Shown here: one piece after another, positions 33,815-48,600 of the stretch
Layout: each line of letters starts with the position of its first letter
Position numbering within the stretch: the stretch's first letter is position 1
Origin: Isoetes taiwanensis
Taxonomy: Eukaryota; Streptophyta; Lycopodiopsida; Isoetales; Isoetaceae
Direction: 5' to 3'
Assembly: GCA_021234155.1 (NCBI GenBank)
Contig: JAJEKV010000085.1
Location: forward strand, 3,296,706-3,360,705
DNA length: 64,000 bases
The notes under the pieces: model-generated
Seen by the model: only the letters and a program-made list of their open reading frames with translations
Told to the model about the DNA's origin: nothing
Databases searched by the model: none
Program-made: the position numbers and the translations under genes

Positions 33815-35500
33815 CTATTGATCTTGGTACCCTATCCTTCTATAACTTAGATTTTCCAAAACCTATGAATAATGCTACATGCATGGAATATAATTTCAAT
33901 TGGAATGGTTTCAAGCTAACGCTTTTAATTGTGAACATCCATTAAGTGTCTTATAATGGTTTCATTAAATGTCTTATAATACCTTCATGTGTCCATCCAT
34001 TTGCAATCAAACTAATCTTTCAATGATGAAGTGCATGATATCTCTAAGAAGACCTAACTTTGACAACTTGCTAAAGGGTAAGCATGGGGTCGACATAATG
34101 ATGATTGGTACACCACATAGATGATGGAACTTGCACTCACAATCTGATGGTATCTAGTTAACCTGAAGGACACCAGCATGAAACACTCGTCATTGCCCTT
34201 CAAAAAACCTTCAATAGTCCTTAGGAAGTAACGAGCATATTGGTGATACAAATGATGATAAGCATGAATTATCTGTGAAGCTAAGCTGTTAATTTGAGCC
34301 GAGCAAGGTAATCATCACAAGAAACTCCAACGTGGGATTTCCAGAAAATTATTTCGATTAACACACGACCTAAACGCAATTGAAGGAAGTGCTTTCTATA
34401 TACGTCAACCAATTTATAAGTTGCACACATGCAACATTAACATTGCTCATTGGGTCATTCTCCTAGTCACTTCATAATAAACGCATTCTCTAGGTAAACT
34501 TAAACTCGAGACCTGTTGATAATTCAAGTGATTACAATTTATCTAATCGTATAGTACACAAGAATACAGGATTGAAAAGGTTTTTCCTCTTTTGGTTGGT
34601 TTTCACATCAAATAGATCTTAGTATTCAATTTTAAAATCAAAACATAGATGAGGTATAGGACTAAAACCCAGAGGAAGAAAATGTTTTGATGTGCAAGAC
34701 TATATAGCTCAGAAGGGACATCAAATCACCATGATAAATAAGGACCTTTTCCTCTTAGTAGTTGTTGCTTTCTTAGAAGTAAGAGACTCGACTACCACCA
34801 TGATCCATCGTGCATTCTCAGAATTATGAATGGTCGTACTGCATTACATACAAGATGAACCGGTTCCCATCGACACAAACTAAGGTTCTCTCAAAATTTA
34901 TGGACTAAACACAAGCAAATCTAAAGAGGAAGACTCCACAAGACGGAGTAAAGGATACAATATCTTGTGATGTCCCACGAGCCTCGGGGGATGTGCCTAT
35001 TTTACAAGGGGGTTTCACATAGTTTTAGTCGTACAATATATGTGAATTGGATTTGAATTATAGATATACTCTTACATAGGTCCTTTTTTTATGTAACTCT
35101 AGTACAATATATGGCTAAAATGGGAGATTTTGGAAGATTCCTAAGGCGTATACAAGTTTTTTTTTTTTTCATGCACATGGCATATCCCTCGATGATTGGT
35201 ACATCTCTGGCCCTGGGATGCCTTATACATAAGAGGGGTATGACATCTGTGCTTGAAGGGTGGCAAACAACTCCCATGTATACGTATTTTTGGAATGTAG
35301 ATTGATCCTTCTTCATACAAATTTGCACCAAGTCAGTGCTTATAAGCACCTATAGACCCCAAGTATACGTATGAAAATGGTTCAGAAAAACCCCCCTCTC
35401 CTGAACCCTTCATGGGTTACACATCGATCATATGTGAATATGTTAGGTCCTATAGGGGGTAGACTACCTACATGCAAGGAGTTGGCGAAAACCTATTTGT
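33815..35500. other. Non-coding tract
   Basis: No gene or clear element found. A T-run at 35156-35169 and C-rich stretches occur near the right side. Confidence 0.4.
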
Positions 35501-35835
35501 ATATACATTTGAAATTTTTTAGAACCCCCCATTCCAACCACATATGTACTAGAGCCACCCACTGGTCTTGAGATATTGCAACCACTATGTAATTTGTTGA
35601 GGTGTTTTACCCTTTTTCATTTGTAAAAAAGTTGTTTGTCTTCGCTATCATGATGCATATTCTTACATGGAGAGGCATGAATGTTGTAGAAGTCACATTA
35701 ATTCAATAGAAATAGTCTTACCTTATAAATGTGCGCCCTAACTTATGTGCGGCAACGCCGGGCACACGTTTACTAGTATATATTTGAAATTTTTTAGAAC
35801 CCCCCATTCCAACCACATATGTACTAGAGCCACCC
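35501..35835. mobile_element. Helitron-like 3' terminus flanked by a 58-bp direct repeat
   Basis: At 35747-35776 a GC hairpin (GTGCGGCAACGCCGGGCAC) is followed by ACGTTTA and CTAG, then T. This matches the 3' signature of Helitrons (hairpin about 10 bp before CTRR, insertion before T). The segment ATTTGAAATTTTTTAGAACC through AGAGCCACCC occurs at 35503-35560 and again at 35778-35835, right after the terminus. The roughly 217 bp between the copies would be a small non-autonomous element or truncated end. A TC 5' end is not certain. Confidence 0.5.
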
Positions 35836-35990
35836 TAAAATAAATCCCTAGCTAGAGCTACATGTACAATTCAAGGGAAAAACAAACCCTTTCAGGTCAC
35901 TCACCTATGTGAACCCCCCTTGCTCACGAGAAGCAATGACTGAGGGTACCTCAGAACATAAGTCACAATAGGACATACCATCATAGGAAG

Positions 35991-37277
35991 GTCTAGGTAT
36001 GATTGACTTTCATTTACAGAGTAAAATTATGATATCTAAGTTCATTTGTCGCTACTTGGCGGGCATGGTACATTTGCCTGGAATGAGGTTGGTTGCGCAA
36101 GCACTTGAGCAGTGTATTCGTTTTGGGAAACCGGCACTTAGGGAAGTTCTTCCTTGGCGTCTCTTTTATCAGATTCGTCCATATCTGAATGCTTCCCCCC
36201 TTCTTGAAGGGACTGCTTGATTCTTGGAAGACAGTTCGTGTGCTATTTAAGATTAATCCAGGTGTGTGTGCACAGGTAGGTTCTCCGTGTTGGTGGATTC
36301 CTCTGGATAATCACATGCCTCTGTGTGCTACTGTACATCCATTGACTCAGCGGTGTTGGAGGCTTGCTGGTATTCTCACAGTTGGTGCTTGATATGAGGC
36401 TGGACACTTGCTGCCTTGGGATGCTTTTCAGACTAAGTTTATGCTATCTCGATGGAGCAGAAGGCCGTGGGCAAAAGGCTGGCCGACATTCGCGGGACAG
36501 CTCCTTCACAACCAGTTGATGTGCCTACTTGGACTGGTCGCCAAATTGTTAATGCACAACGTCTTGTACATTCGTTATATCAAAAGCTGGTTAATGTTGA
36601 CATTGTTCCCCCTCAAGCTGGTTGGCAGCTCCGCATCCCCCCTCCTCAGTGGAAGCGTATGTGGTCCTGGGTCTGGAATAGATTGCTTCATCCCAAAGTT
36701 TTTGCATTATGGTGGCAACTCCTTCATAGATGTCTGCGGGTTAATGTGCTGGTTCATAAGTTTTATCCCCGCATTTTAGAACTCTGCCCACTGTGTAAGT
36801 GGCAAGTTGAGAGTCTCGAGCACCGCTTCTTTCTATGTGACCAAGTTCAGCCAATTTGGTCATGGTTACTATCTCTTTTCCATGCGGCCTTGACTAGCCA
36901 GCAGGTTTTTCTCGCATTTATCCTTCCACTTGGAACATCTTGCAGCAACATGCTTTCCACTTAGCTTTAGGCTGGTGTTATGGTCTATTTGGAAAAGAAG
37001 GTGGTTGTGTATCTTCAAAGGCTTATCAATTATTGTCGACCAAGTTCTCACGAGGCGCAAGACAGATTGGTAAAGGCATACCTATGTTCTCAGCTTGCTC
37101 TTGAGAAAAAAATGTTTGATTTTTGAGGAATATTTGGGTATTTTATCTTATGCAAAGATAGGTGGATGCACTCAGTGGATTATCTTTGTCTATTGAGATT
37201 TTATTCCTGTCTCTGTATCTATGTGTGTACTTCTTCTGGAATATTGAATAAGAGTTTGTCGTCCTTCAAAAAAAAAA
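35991..37277 (+). mobile_element. 5'-truncated L1-type LINE (C-terminal reverse transcriptase region)
   Basis: The protein signal is spread over frames. 36452-36964 encodes a zinc-binding reverse-transcriptase tail (zf-RVT-like): WSWVWNRLLHPKVFALWWQL, LCPLCKWQVESLEHRFFLCD. Upstream there is SPCWWIPLDNHMPLCATVHP. The 3' end is a run of 10 A (37268-37277). Near-perfect target duplications flank it: TCATAGGAAG at 35981-35990 and TCATAAGAAG at 37278-37287. Confidence 0.8.
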
Positions 37278-37287
37278 TCATAAGAAG

Positions 37288-39600
37288 TGCAACCAGTAGA
37301 GGACCTGAGGATGGAGCATTAGACATCCCATTAACATCAATTATGGCAATAGATGAAATAATCACATGAGAGACAACAACTAAAGGTAGAATATCAGACA
37401 TCTTTGAGACCTGAGGCACCATTGTAGCTTTGTAGTATGTTTCTTGACAACTTTCCCTAAAATCCGTGAAGGAAAATATGCCACTCAAGAATAGTTTAAA
37501 TCCAGAAGTCTCCTAAACCGCGAAGGAAAATATGCCACTCAAGAATAGTTTAAATCCAAAAGGCAATTGTACAAAGAAACGAAAAGACACTACTTCTCTC
37601 ATATTTTTGCTTTTGTCTATGTTGGTATCACTGACACACAACCGAGGCTTCCAGCAATGAGCCACAATGTTGATAACCAGTATAAAATGAGCATGAGCTT
37701 CATAGTTCATGCCCAAAGAGTAGCACCTGTACTTGCAACTAAAGGAGCAGTGTGGCACAAAGTGCTAACATATTCAACCACTGAAAGTGGAATAATTCCA
37801 TTTTCAAAAATTGCGCATAATTACTCCGAACCAAAATCCCATAGAAGCAAGAATATATATGGAGTTTCGTTTCTCTCTCTTGTTATCTAATCAGTTTCTC
37901 TCTCTTGTTATGTAATCTGCATGCTCTCTCTTGTTTTAACATTACATCCATCAATTTGCTAACTAGCTATACATTTTCTACTAGAGAATGAAGACGCATG
38001 TTCAAGTATAAGAACAAGAACACACGCTCAAGCATTATTTAATACCATCACAAAAGATAATTCTTCAGTAATATGATATTTCAGTATTTTTTTAGTAATA
38101 TGATATTCCAAGAAATGATTCATCTGTAAATGTAGACATGGATCGTAGATTACCAATGAGAGGAAATGGAGAGCACGTTCAAGTTTCACATGCTTGATCA
38201 TTCCTAGTTTATTCCAAAATCAAGTTTTACATGCTTCTATATTTGATCCCAAAATATCCAACCAAATATTGTCTTTTGCATGAAGCAGCTTGACACAAAG
38301 AAACCCACTTAGTTTCCACGGAACACATACAGTCAGTGTTTGAAGAAAAATTGTATTGAGTAAGCATATCTAGTCTTCACACCGATTTGCAAATCTGTTT
38401 CTTCAAATTATGTCCACTGTTCATCTCTGCCGTTAATTAATGCTAGATGTTTCCTGTAAGATATGCTGGATGTTTCATGTAAGATATGAATTGATTTTGA
38501 CACAGGAATTAATATAGCTATAGCATTACTGAATGATCTATGCTGCCATCGAAAGAGCTCTTTTACCTGGCCTGACAATTCTATCTGTCAAGTTGTCATA
38601 ACGAGAATGCGCCTCTATTTTGCAACGAACAGAACTAACAAACGAAAGAAAACAAATCGAATTGACACTCTTTGATGCAGTTATATGAAAAGTACTCTTG
38701 TTTACACAAATGGAACAATCTCTTACTGATACAACAAAGTATAAAAGTCTCAGACAGTTACTCGATCCTGCAACAACTTAATCATCAGTAACAAATAATC
38801 ATGAACCAAGTCCTATATTTTAGAGCATTTTTCTGGTTGTTCCTTTCTTAAATGTCTATTGCTAAATTTATTCATGGGTAAATGTTGGCCAAACATATAA
38901 AAATAATACAAGGAAACCTAGACCAACTAGTTCACAACAACTACATATTTCGTGTATCTTGACCAACAACTGCATGTTTCATGTATCAAAGTCATATTTT
39001 GTTGACCTTTCGTAATGCGCTATTGTCTTCTATGTAGTGCCACTTGCATAGTTAACATAATGGTGCAAAAATGTCTATGCATCAACGGGTCTTCCAACTC
39101 CAACAAGCAACCCATTGATGCGTTAGCATCTTGCTTTAATTAAGTATGCACTTGAAACCGTCAAAAGTTGTTGGCATTGATGGTGCTTTTGGATATCCCA
39201 TTCTATTGTCTCTTTATCGCTGCTGATGCTTGTAGCCAATTGCCAACCCTCGGATGAGGGCATATTATGAGGAATATTCCCTCTAGAACCATCCTAAGCA
39301 TACACTTCATCGTCGTGTTTGACGGGTCAAATGCTTAGGCGGCACTATGATTTAGGGATTTGACAATTTTTGGTCAGGCCCCTAATATTTGCTTGACTTC
39401 AAAATAGTATTCATCTAAAAAGACTCCTCCTGCCTGCCCACTATTGTAGGTGCACTTCAAATATGGACATGCTAATTTGGCTAAAATGATAAGCTTACTA
39501 GCAGAAGATTCGACCCTGCAAGCATCTAGTTTATGGCTTGTCTCAATCACAGTCGCCTCTTTTTTATTCTGGCGGCACGAAAATTGGCCGCATATGACCG
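37288..39600. other. Non-coding tract with duplications
   Basis: GAAGGAAAATATGCCACTCA plus AGAATAGTTTAAATCCA occurs twice (37468-37505 and 37521-37560). The region shares order and words with 30400-30736. GCTGGATGTTTCATGTAAGATATG is a further small duplication near 38450-38490. No gene is recognised before 39602. Confidence 0.5.
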
Positions 39601-39601
39601 C

Positions 39602-42600
39602 ATGCAAGGAAATATAAGGACCTCGGCATATCCGAAAAGATGTTATAATGCTATATGTGCCTGCAGCTCGTCTGTAGCAGGACGATCTCTAACCGCTTCT
39701 CCGATTTCTCGGCGCTCTACCATGTAAGCATTTGGTTTTCTGTGAGGAAAAAATAGTTATATGATTTCCGTTGTTTGCATTTGCAACTGAACCGTATTTA
39801 TGATTACTAGGATTTCAGAGGATCAAGTAAAGCAATTCGAAGAAAATGGAGCAATCGTGCTCCGCGGCCTCTTTGGCCCAGATTTGTTAGAATCATTACG
39901 GGCTGCAGGAGAAGAAAACATGAAGAATCCTGGTAATTATTATTATTATTCTCATAAATTTTTCTTTTGCCGTGAGACTGTGATGTTCATTGATGAATTA
40001 GAAGTTAGTTAACTGTTTAGCTTAGATTGTCCAATCTGAGTAATCTTGTGGTTACAAATTTAACATGCTATAGTGGAGGGCCACATGCCTTTTTCTATAT
40101 TGGAAATCTGTACAAGGAAACTCAAAGCAGTTTTTGCCTGCACTGCAGGTCCCTTATGCGACGAACATGTACAACCTGGCCAAGTAATGCTATTTGTGTA
40201 TCCGATATATAAAATCTTTCTGTTTTATGATGAAAATAAAGAAAAACATGGCCAAGTAATGCTATTTGTGTATCCGATATATAAAATCTTTCTGTTTTAT
40301 GATGAAAATAAAGAAAAACACAACAAAACTCTGTGGAAGGCCTGCAGAAATTAGGCTATTATGTCAAAGGTTGAAGCTGTCAGCCCTTTGGACTTGTTAT
40401 ATATTTTGCTTTTTTTCCAGAACTAAAAAGGTTTTGATGCAAGCCTTGAATAGCTAACCACCTTCTAGCAGAGAAGCAAAATCGCATCAAGCTTTGAAAG
40501 AGCTAGTGCGTTTTGATCTTATTGGGTGCTAAACATAGCAATTTGAAGCTGGTTTGGAATCCAAGGCCCCAATGCAACCTCCCTACAAGGCTGTGATCAT
40601 CATACATAGGAGAATATCTTTTGCTTACGCGTGCTGCAGACTGGATTTTGGAAGTTGGTCCACGAGAATCAAATTCCATAGGATGTAGGAATTTACCCGA
40701 AGGGTCTATGAGACCATAACACATACAGAATTCAAGACCTCCAGGAGAAAAACCTTGAGAAAAACCCTCCGGATTGCACATTGGGCATTTCCGATCTTCA
40801 CGACTAATATTTTTCGCCCTACCAACCTCAATCTCCAACTGGTGAGACGACACTCTAAACTGCCCCATAGATATCTCACTTTATTCTGCAGATCAATATC
40901 TAAATATCCAGGCCTTACGATGAAACCATCTGCTGATATATTTAGGAAGTTATCCTTATAGAATTTCTTTTTAGCAGGCAGATCTTTGAGATCTTTGATG
41001 GGATTTACCCATGTATTTGAAACATAAAGACACTCCAAATCCTGGACGGGATTTACCCATGTATTTGAAACATAAAGACACTCCAAATCATGGCATATAA
41101 ACTGATTAACTTCTTGCTGAGTAAAATTCAGATTGTCATCCATTATACTGTATTGAAAAGGTGGGATATTTCCCATAGAGAAGCCGTCTCCTCAAACAAT
41201 TTAGATGTCCTTGAGAACCAACAGCACTTATACTGGTCTGCCAACGTTTTAGATGACACATATGCCAACTAGGGAAGTCTTTTTTGACCTTCTTGTGATT
41301 GTCCAAAACGGTGTAACTTATGTAAATAAGTCACTGTTTGAAAGGCAATTTCAACCTTCAGAGGTTACATATTAAATTCAGCAAGCATTAGAATGTTTAC
41401 TTCTAATCATTCTAGAAAGAAGAGAAATTTGGAGCCTCTCCAGTTGAACCGTCATCGGCTTGTAGGTCAACTCCCCATATTTGTGCACCATATAAAGCTG
41501 CCGGCTTCACCAACATGTCGAACAGGAAGAGCTTTGTATGAACATCTTGGAAATGGACTTGGTAGCACTATTTTTCTAGCTGTACAAGAGAAGCATATCC
41601 CTTTGCAATCCTTGCCTGAACAGCCTCCCTCAATCTAAAAAGAGGGCCTGCAAACTCAACACCCAAGTAGGTGTGTGTAGATACAATTTCTACAGGTTGT
41701 CCTTGAAAGTAAAGATTTTTCCAATTTTTCCAAGAGGTATTAAATACCATCACTTTGGTCTTGTAGAGATTTACTTGCAGCTCTCTATCTTCGCAAAAGG
41801 CTTCTAGGGCAGCCAAGTGTTTGTGGAGCCCTTGAGGAGATGGTGAAATTAGAACCACATTATCCGCATAAAGCAAAATTGGAATGCGTTCCGGAGCAAG
41901 CATGGAGCCTTCTCCACCTAAGGTCTGAACAAAGTCTTCAAGCTTGTCGATGTAAAGACCAAATAATGTAGGAGAGAGGAGATACCCTTGTTTAACCCCA
42001 ATTGTGCTGAATACTTCCTCTGAAAACTGCCCATCTATTTTCACTCTACCTGTCACATTCTCATATAATGTCAACACTGCCCAGATCAGCTCGTGAGAAA
42101 GCCCCAACATTTTGAGCCTTTGAAAGAACCTGTTCCTGAACAGTATCAAAGTCTTTTCGGAAATCAACAAAACAGCAATAAACTTTACTCTTTCTTGCCT
42201 TCGCTTCCTCAATGATTGCCCTTAAAGAAAAAATATGATCAATTGTGGAAAAGTTTTTCCTGCAACCAGCTTTTCTCTTGGTTCTAAGGCTGTGATTCTC
42301 TGCAAAATCACTAAGGATCATTTCCAACACGGATCCATAAAGTTTTGCCATCACATGCCCAATCATAATTAGGCGATAATTAGCAGGATTCATAGAATCA
42401 CCCGCCTTATGGATAGGCTTTATAACATTGTTTGACCAAACCAGCGGGAAACCAATGCAAATAGCTATATTAAACAGATCTGCAACCACTGGCTAATGTC
42501 TTAGCCCCATGTATAATCATTTCAGCTTGTAGTTCTTCACAATTTTTTGCTTTCCCTGCATTTAACTTTTGTATGGCCCTTTCAATGAGAGAGACCGAAA

Positions 42601-45600
42601 AAAGGTAGATGCTTGAGACCTCGGATCTAGCTCACCCCGAGAAAACTGTGGGTCCTTAACATCTAAGAGAGAGTTTGCATATGCTGACCATATCCCTAGA
42701 TCTTTTAATGGACAATCTGATTTTCTAGCTGACAATTTCCTCCAAGACTGCCCAGAAGCATTACTATAAAGAAGATTTAGCATGTGTTCTCTGTTTTTGG
42801 ATTCAAAAGCCCTCTTTTTGTGCCTTGTCAATCTGGCCTAGATCCAACTTTTTTCCGCTGTTCTTTGCATTCCTTGATAGAATATGGAAAGCAACATTTA
42901 GAAGCTTCTAGCATGGAGTGAAATAGAAGCGCCGCTTTGTTTTCTAGTGAGCCCCTTTCCTCAATACCTTGAAGATAAGAATTCAAGACATCATTATAAA
43001 CCGTGTCCATGCAGTGATCAAACTGAAAATGATAATCAAGTATCCTGCCAATTGGTTTTGTTTCTACCTGAGTATTTGGGGATTTAATGGTAAAAACCAA
43101 AGGAACATGATCTCCTTTTGCAGGTCTCCTATCAACATAGAAAGACTCAATCTCACATATGAAGTCAGGAGAACCAATAAGATAGTCCACCACACTATTT
43201 CTACCTTTGTGAAGAAAACATGTGTATTTGGCAGAATCAGGCCAGTGGAGGAGCCCGTTGTATATATTCAGGTTATGAATCTGCCCAACATTCAAAAGAT
43301 GGCATCCATATTCAGTTATGGGTGCATTTTTTCTTATATCAGCAGATGTTCTTGCTGTCCCTGTTTCCCTAGGATGAATCTCTGGAATTAGAATAGGGTC
43401 AGAGCTAAAATCATTAAGGTGGACCTGTTCGTCACTTGTTCGCGTTAAAAATCACCAACCAAAATCACATCTCCAAAAGTGGAAAATTCTGCAATATCCA
43501 TGTAGAGTGCTTGGTGTGGGGAGGCTCCCTCATATTTTCTGATCTGTATATTCTGAGCCTTTAGGAGGAAAATAGCATGCTGCAATATATAGATCTCGAC
43601 ATGGAGATCTAGAAAGCTTGATTTCACTACCTGTAATGCCTTTGCGAAATTCTTGCGTACCTGAGCCTTTGAAAATGTCTTTATTTGGTGGAATCTCCCT
43701 ATACACTGATGCCCATAAGTACCCCTCAACAGTTGGAAGACCTTCCTCTTCCAATTCCCATGTTTCTGTAAGAAAAACGATATCTTTCTCTTTTATCACA
43801 TCCATAAATTCTCCAGGCTCATTTCATAATTTCCCATTGCAATTCCAGACTGCCACTGATAACAAGCCTGTGGTCTCATAGACCCTCAATCCCTATTTGG
43901 GACGCTTATCCCCAATGATCCCTCGGCCATCCCGATAAACAGCCCACTTATTTTCTTTCCGAGCTTTTATGACTTCTTCTAAACACTTCCTCTTAAATTC
44001 CACTTGCATCATGGTTAAATCTACATCCATGCAGATATCTGGGAATTTCTGCAAGTTCATCCTTCTTTTCAGAGCTTCCAGCCTCACATTTGCTGACCGA
44101 AAGCAGATAATCAATGCTGGACTGCGAGTTCCATTGTTCATCTTCCAGGATCTATCAATGCCATGATCTCGGATATCAAGATTATGCTGGACAAAATCAA
44201 TGGCTGCTTTGGAAGGATCTGATAAATCCTTCAATCCTGTAACTCTGATATTGAGAGCTTTATGGGCTCTCCTTTGCCCTTCTTCTAAAGTGGCTGAGAT
44301 GGTGTTTTTCATATCATTTAATGGTTCAGTAGATCTGTTCTTCCTAACCACTTCAATCCACTTATTAGTTTCTGTCTGTTGTTCCTTAACAACTGTCTGT
44401 AATTCCTCAATTTTGTCAATCTGATTTGACTGTGCTTTGATGCTGATAATTTCCTTCTCCTGCTCCGCCACAGTGGCTTTCAAACTCATTATTCTAGAGT
44501 CCTGCTCTACCACCTTAGCCTTCAAGCGAGAAGTGTCAGGCTTTAAGGCTGAAAGTGTGTGGGTGCTTGCTTACTTGTCTCCATAACATTACTTTTTCTG
44601 TGTGTAGGAATTGAACTTTTCGACTACAATCTCATAAAGACCTTGCAGTCTAGGAGATCAAAACAACTCATATATAGACATACTAAGCTGCGATGGAGTA
44701 TGACTCAGACGAGCCTCCACGTCAATGGTATTAGAGCTTTTAAGAGTGGCAGAAGTGGAAGGAATAAGAACTTTGCCTCCATTCCTTGGGTTTTCTAAGA
44801 ACTAAAAGATCTTTTGGGATCGGCAGTAGATCTATTAAGCTACAAGTGCCTTATCTGAATTCTTTGAAAGTTTTTTTTGAGCGGATGTATTTGAAGATTT
44901 TCTTGGAATTTGAACTTGGTGCAATACAGGAATTTTTTCTTAAAGTTTTTCAGGAGTTCAATTAAACTGCCATTTGAGAGCTAAGCTACTTGGTCTAGGC
45001 CTGTTTTATCTAAATTCTTGCATAACTTTACTATACCTCATCGGAGATGTGGGCCATGATCTATATCAAATTGTAAATGCCATCTTGGATGGCACTAACT
45101 ATGAAATTTTTATGGATTCCTCGGAAGTCTACCTTGCATCTTGGAGCTCTTCTCAAGATGTCATCTCATCAGCTTGAGATTGAGGCTCAAATGCTCAAAG
45201 AGTCTGCAGACTATGTTACTTGAATGAAATCAAAATTGAAATGTGTTTCATTTTCACGTGCCAAGTATTTTATAATACGAGGCAGGTTTTATTGCCTCTT
45301 CTGGAAATCTACTTCCGTCCCAAAGCTCAGACCAGAAATGTGTAGCCCTACTCCTTCATCAAGTGACTGCCCCAAAGGTTGACCACTTTCTTTCTCATTG
45401 GCGGTGATGACAGCAACAAGCGGAAGTCATGTCCTCTAACTGGACCTTCTAGTTCTCTCCCTACAGGAGTATCTATGAAAGTCTCTAGAAAGATAAAGCA
45501 GCTAGCAAACAAAAAATATAAACAGTCATGTAAGAGAGAAACAAGACTGACATCACATTTTTTATTTTGTTTATCAGCAGCTAGGCAGAAGACAAAAATA

Positions 45601-48600
45601 TCCTAAGGTTCTTAAATTTTCAATGGTTTAGTGGGTTGGTATTTTTCTTATGCACGTTTTTAGGAGGCTACAATGCGCCCCTAGCGTACATGATGTGATG
45701 TAATAATTGGTTTTATAGACCCAAGCAGTCTCCCACATAGTTAATCTAATATTTCTTTCAAAGGCTGACACAGATTTAGACGAAGATGACAAGGCCTTAG
45801 ATCACTTGTGGGTGTTAATTACGACACACCTTAGGCTATAGCTCAGAAACAATGGGATTTCCAGGTTTATGCAAACAGATGCATCAGATGGAATTATTGC
45901 ATCAGTCAAATAACATGCAAGAGCACATCAACGTATATATTGGCAAAATATCCTTGAGGGTAACTCGCTCTTAAATTCTGTCCAGCAACTGGCTGCAGTT
46001 TAGACTTTCAAGTACTCAAAAACACCTCGTGCAGCATGGACAGGAACATCTATCGTTCCATAAATTCTTTTATGGTTTAATTGAAGTGGGCACCTAATAG
46101 CATTTTTGCTAGTGCGGAACAAAGTAAAAGTCTCCATGATAGTTCTAGACGTTGATAACAAGGCCTTCAACTCTTTCTTGTTTCGATGCAAAAGTCACTC
46201 CTCCGAAAACCTGCAAATCGGATCCCTAGCACCCTAAAATCCCTTCAAAAACTGGCAAATCCGACCCCCAATCAACCTAATATCCCTGCAAATCCGATCC
46301 CAAACACCTGGCAAAAGCATTTTGTCTGAGGCGCCTTGTGGCTAGAAGTATTTTGGCATGTCTAAGGAGGTACAGTCAATGAAAACAATCTTTTATAGCA
46401 GGCTTGAGATGGCTGTGTTGAAGTCACTGCAGTGCTGAACAAATGGTTTGGTGGATTCATCTTTTTCAAGTTCTGTAAGTAGCGATCTCCTTTGTGATGA
46501 TTCAATGGCCATCAATCTGACTAGAGATGAGGTCCATCAAGATGAGATCCAGCCACCAAACATCTTGACACCCAGGTACTTTGAGAATGCATACCTGAAG
46601 CTTCAGTACCATCCGACAAGGCTATAGATAGATAGTAGATGACAAAGCCATTTCTAAGGTACTAGGTTCAAGAAACTGAAGGCAGTATTGAACAGTAAAC
46701 TGTTGAAGGAAGAGAGGTAAAGTCAGTTTTTAGCTTCATGTTGTGGGTTAGCTTGGGAGTATTTGACTGAACTAATGTACTCTAATGTTTATTAGAGATG
46801 ACTGACACAGATTGTACCGTGGTGTCATTGTAAAGGATTATACAAATTAGGGCTTCTTTCCACACATTTCTCTAGGTCACACATCTTTTCTTAAGCTGCT
46901 ACTCTTGTTGTGTTCCTATTTTTCTATTTCATTAGATCATTTTAGTGTTCTCTCTTGTTTGGGCTGAGGATAAACTGGTTGGGTATCAAACACAGGACCT
47001 CCTGCATGTAAGCCAATACTTACCATGGGCCAGCCACCTTTCGCTCTTAGAAAATGGTAGCGATCCTGAAGATCTTGCCTTGCAAGCCAAGTGGTCTATC
47101 CATGAGCTACTGCCCTGTGTGTTACTCATTATATATGTTTTTCCAACATGTCTGACGTGTATGTATGACATATTATACTTCTTTTTCAACTGGAAATTGG
47201 CTAATGCTGAATTCTAAGATTAACTTCCGGAAAAGATGAATTTCTCTTAGACGATAACATCTATGGATTCTGCTTTACGATTCTGGAACCAGCCACTTTT
47301 GAGGCCACTCTGCTCCATGACATTTAGAGGGTTGATATTGTGGATGTGTAGACCAGGGACATAATCATTTGGGTGATTAGGTACTAGAATTGTATCTTTT
47401 TCTGAGCATGAATCTGTTGTAAAGGAATCAAAAGAATCTATGCAGCAATATCTTGTCTGATAAATAATGCATTCTTCTTACTAGCCTGGGCGGTTTCATG
47501 ATGACCAATTTCTTTGGCTTCGTCATAATGCGATGCGCAAGTTTATTTTTGAATCACCTGCTGCAACGATTGCTAAGGCTATTATGAGGTTCGTGACAAT
47601 TCATTTTACTTTGCTATTGTTTGCTCATACGATTTGCTAATGTTGCTCATAGAGTTTGCTGGTTTTGCGCATACAACTTTCGTTATATGCTAAGTATGTC
47701 ATGGTGATAGGAGACTGTTTTTTGAGCTACATATTAGCTAGCTTAAATCGACTTAGCCAAAATGAAAATCTCGTCACTGTGAAAAGTGATTATGCATTCT
47801 TCCTTTGCAATGGGGAAAAGTAAGCTGAAGTTACAATTGGGCATAACCTTTGCAGTATGAACCAGAGGTTGGATTCATAAGGTCTTGGATCTGATTAGTT
47901 TAAAGGATGATAGACAAGCAATGAGCTCTCTGTCTACAATGATGTGTTTAATAAATATATAACTTCCTCTCTGCATGCCTGTGCCTCTAAGAGTGCTAGA
48001 ATCAATGTGCATAATGGGTGAGGATACCAAGTGGGGACATTAAGATTTATGTACTTGGAAAGTCTAAGTAAACTCTTTCTGCTCGCCTTTGGGCACAACC
48101 ATTTTAAATCTCAATTTCTATGTAAGACTAATGCCTCCTATCTTTTGTTTTCTTTTTGTGATAACTTTCCATGAGAAATTGCTGGCAAGTTGGCTGGTCA
48201 TGGAAACTTAGAGGTGATCTGGCTGTTCAGCCAGTTATGTGGGGCATAGAATGGAAGGTGTAAGATACAGAGATTGTGCTAACTTTACCTAATATGCCCT
48301 ATAGATGAAGATACTGTACTCTCAGAGGTACCAGTTATTTTCTTGAATGGCCCTAATAAGCAATCCTAGCATGTGCCAACATGGGAAGTCACAAATACAA
48401 ATGGACTGCGTTGTTTATTCCCCCCTTTCCACTGTCTTCCCTTGATGTTTTGTCATCTAGTGGTAACTTCTCTTCAACGAATTCGTCTTTGGATCTCTGG
48501 GATGAAATGTATTTATCATTACTTCTTACCAAAGAAAAAGTTCTCTGCCTTCTATGTAGAGTTGCAATAGGCTGTTGATGTTTGTGTGCTGATCTGTGCA

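Noticed and set aside
46000-46191. Host exon inside the PhyH intron
   Set aside because: Isolated frame without partners or recognised family.
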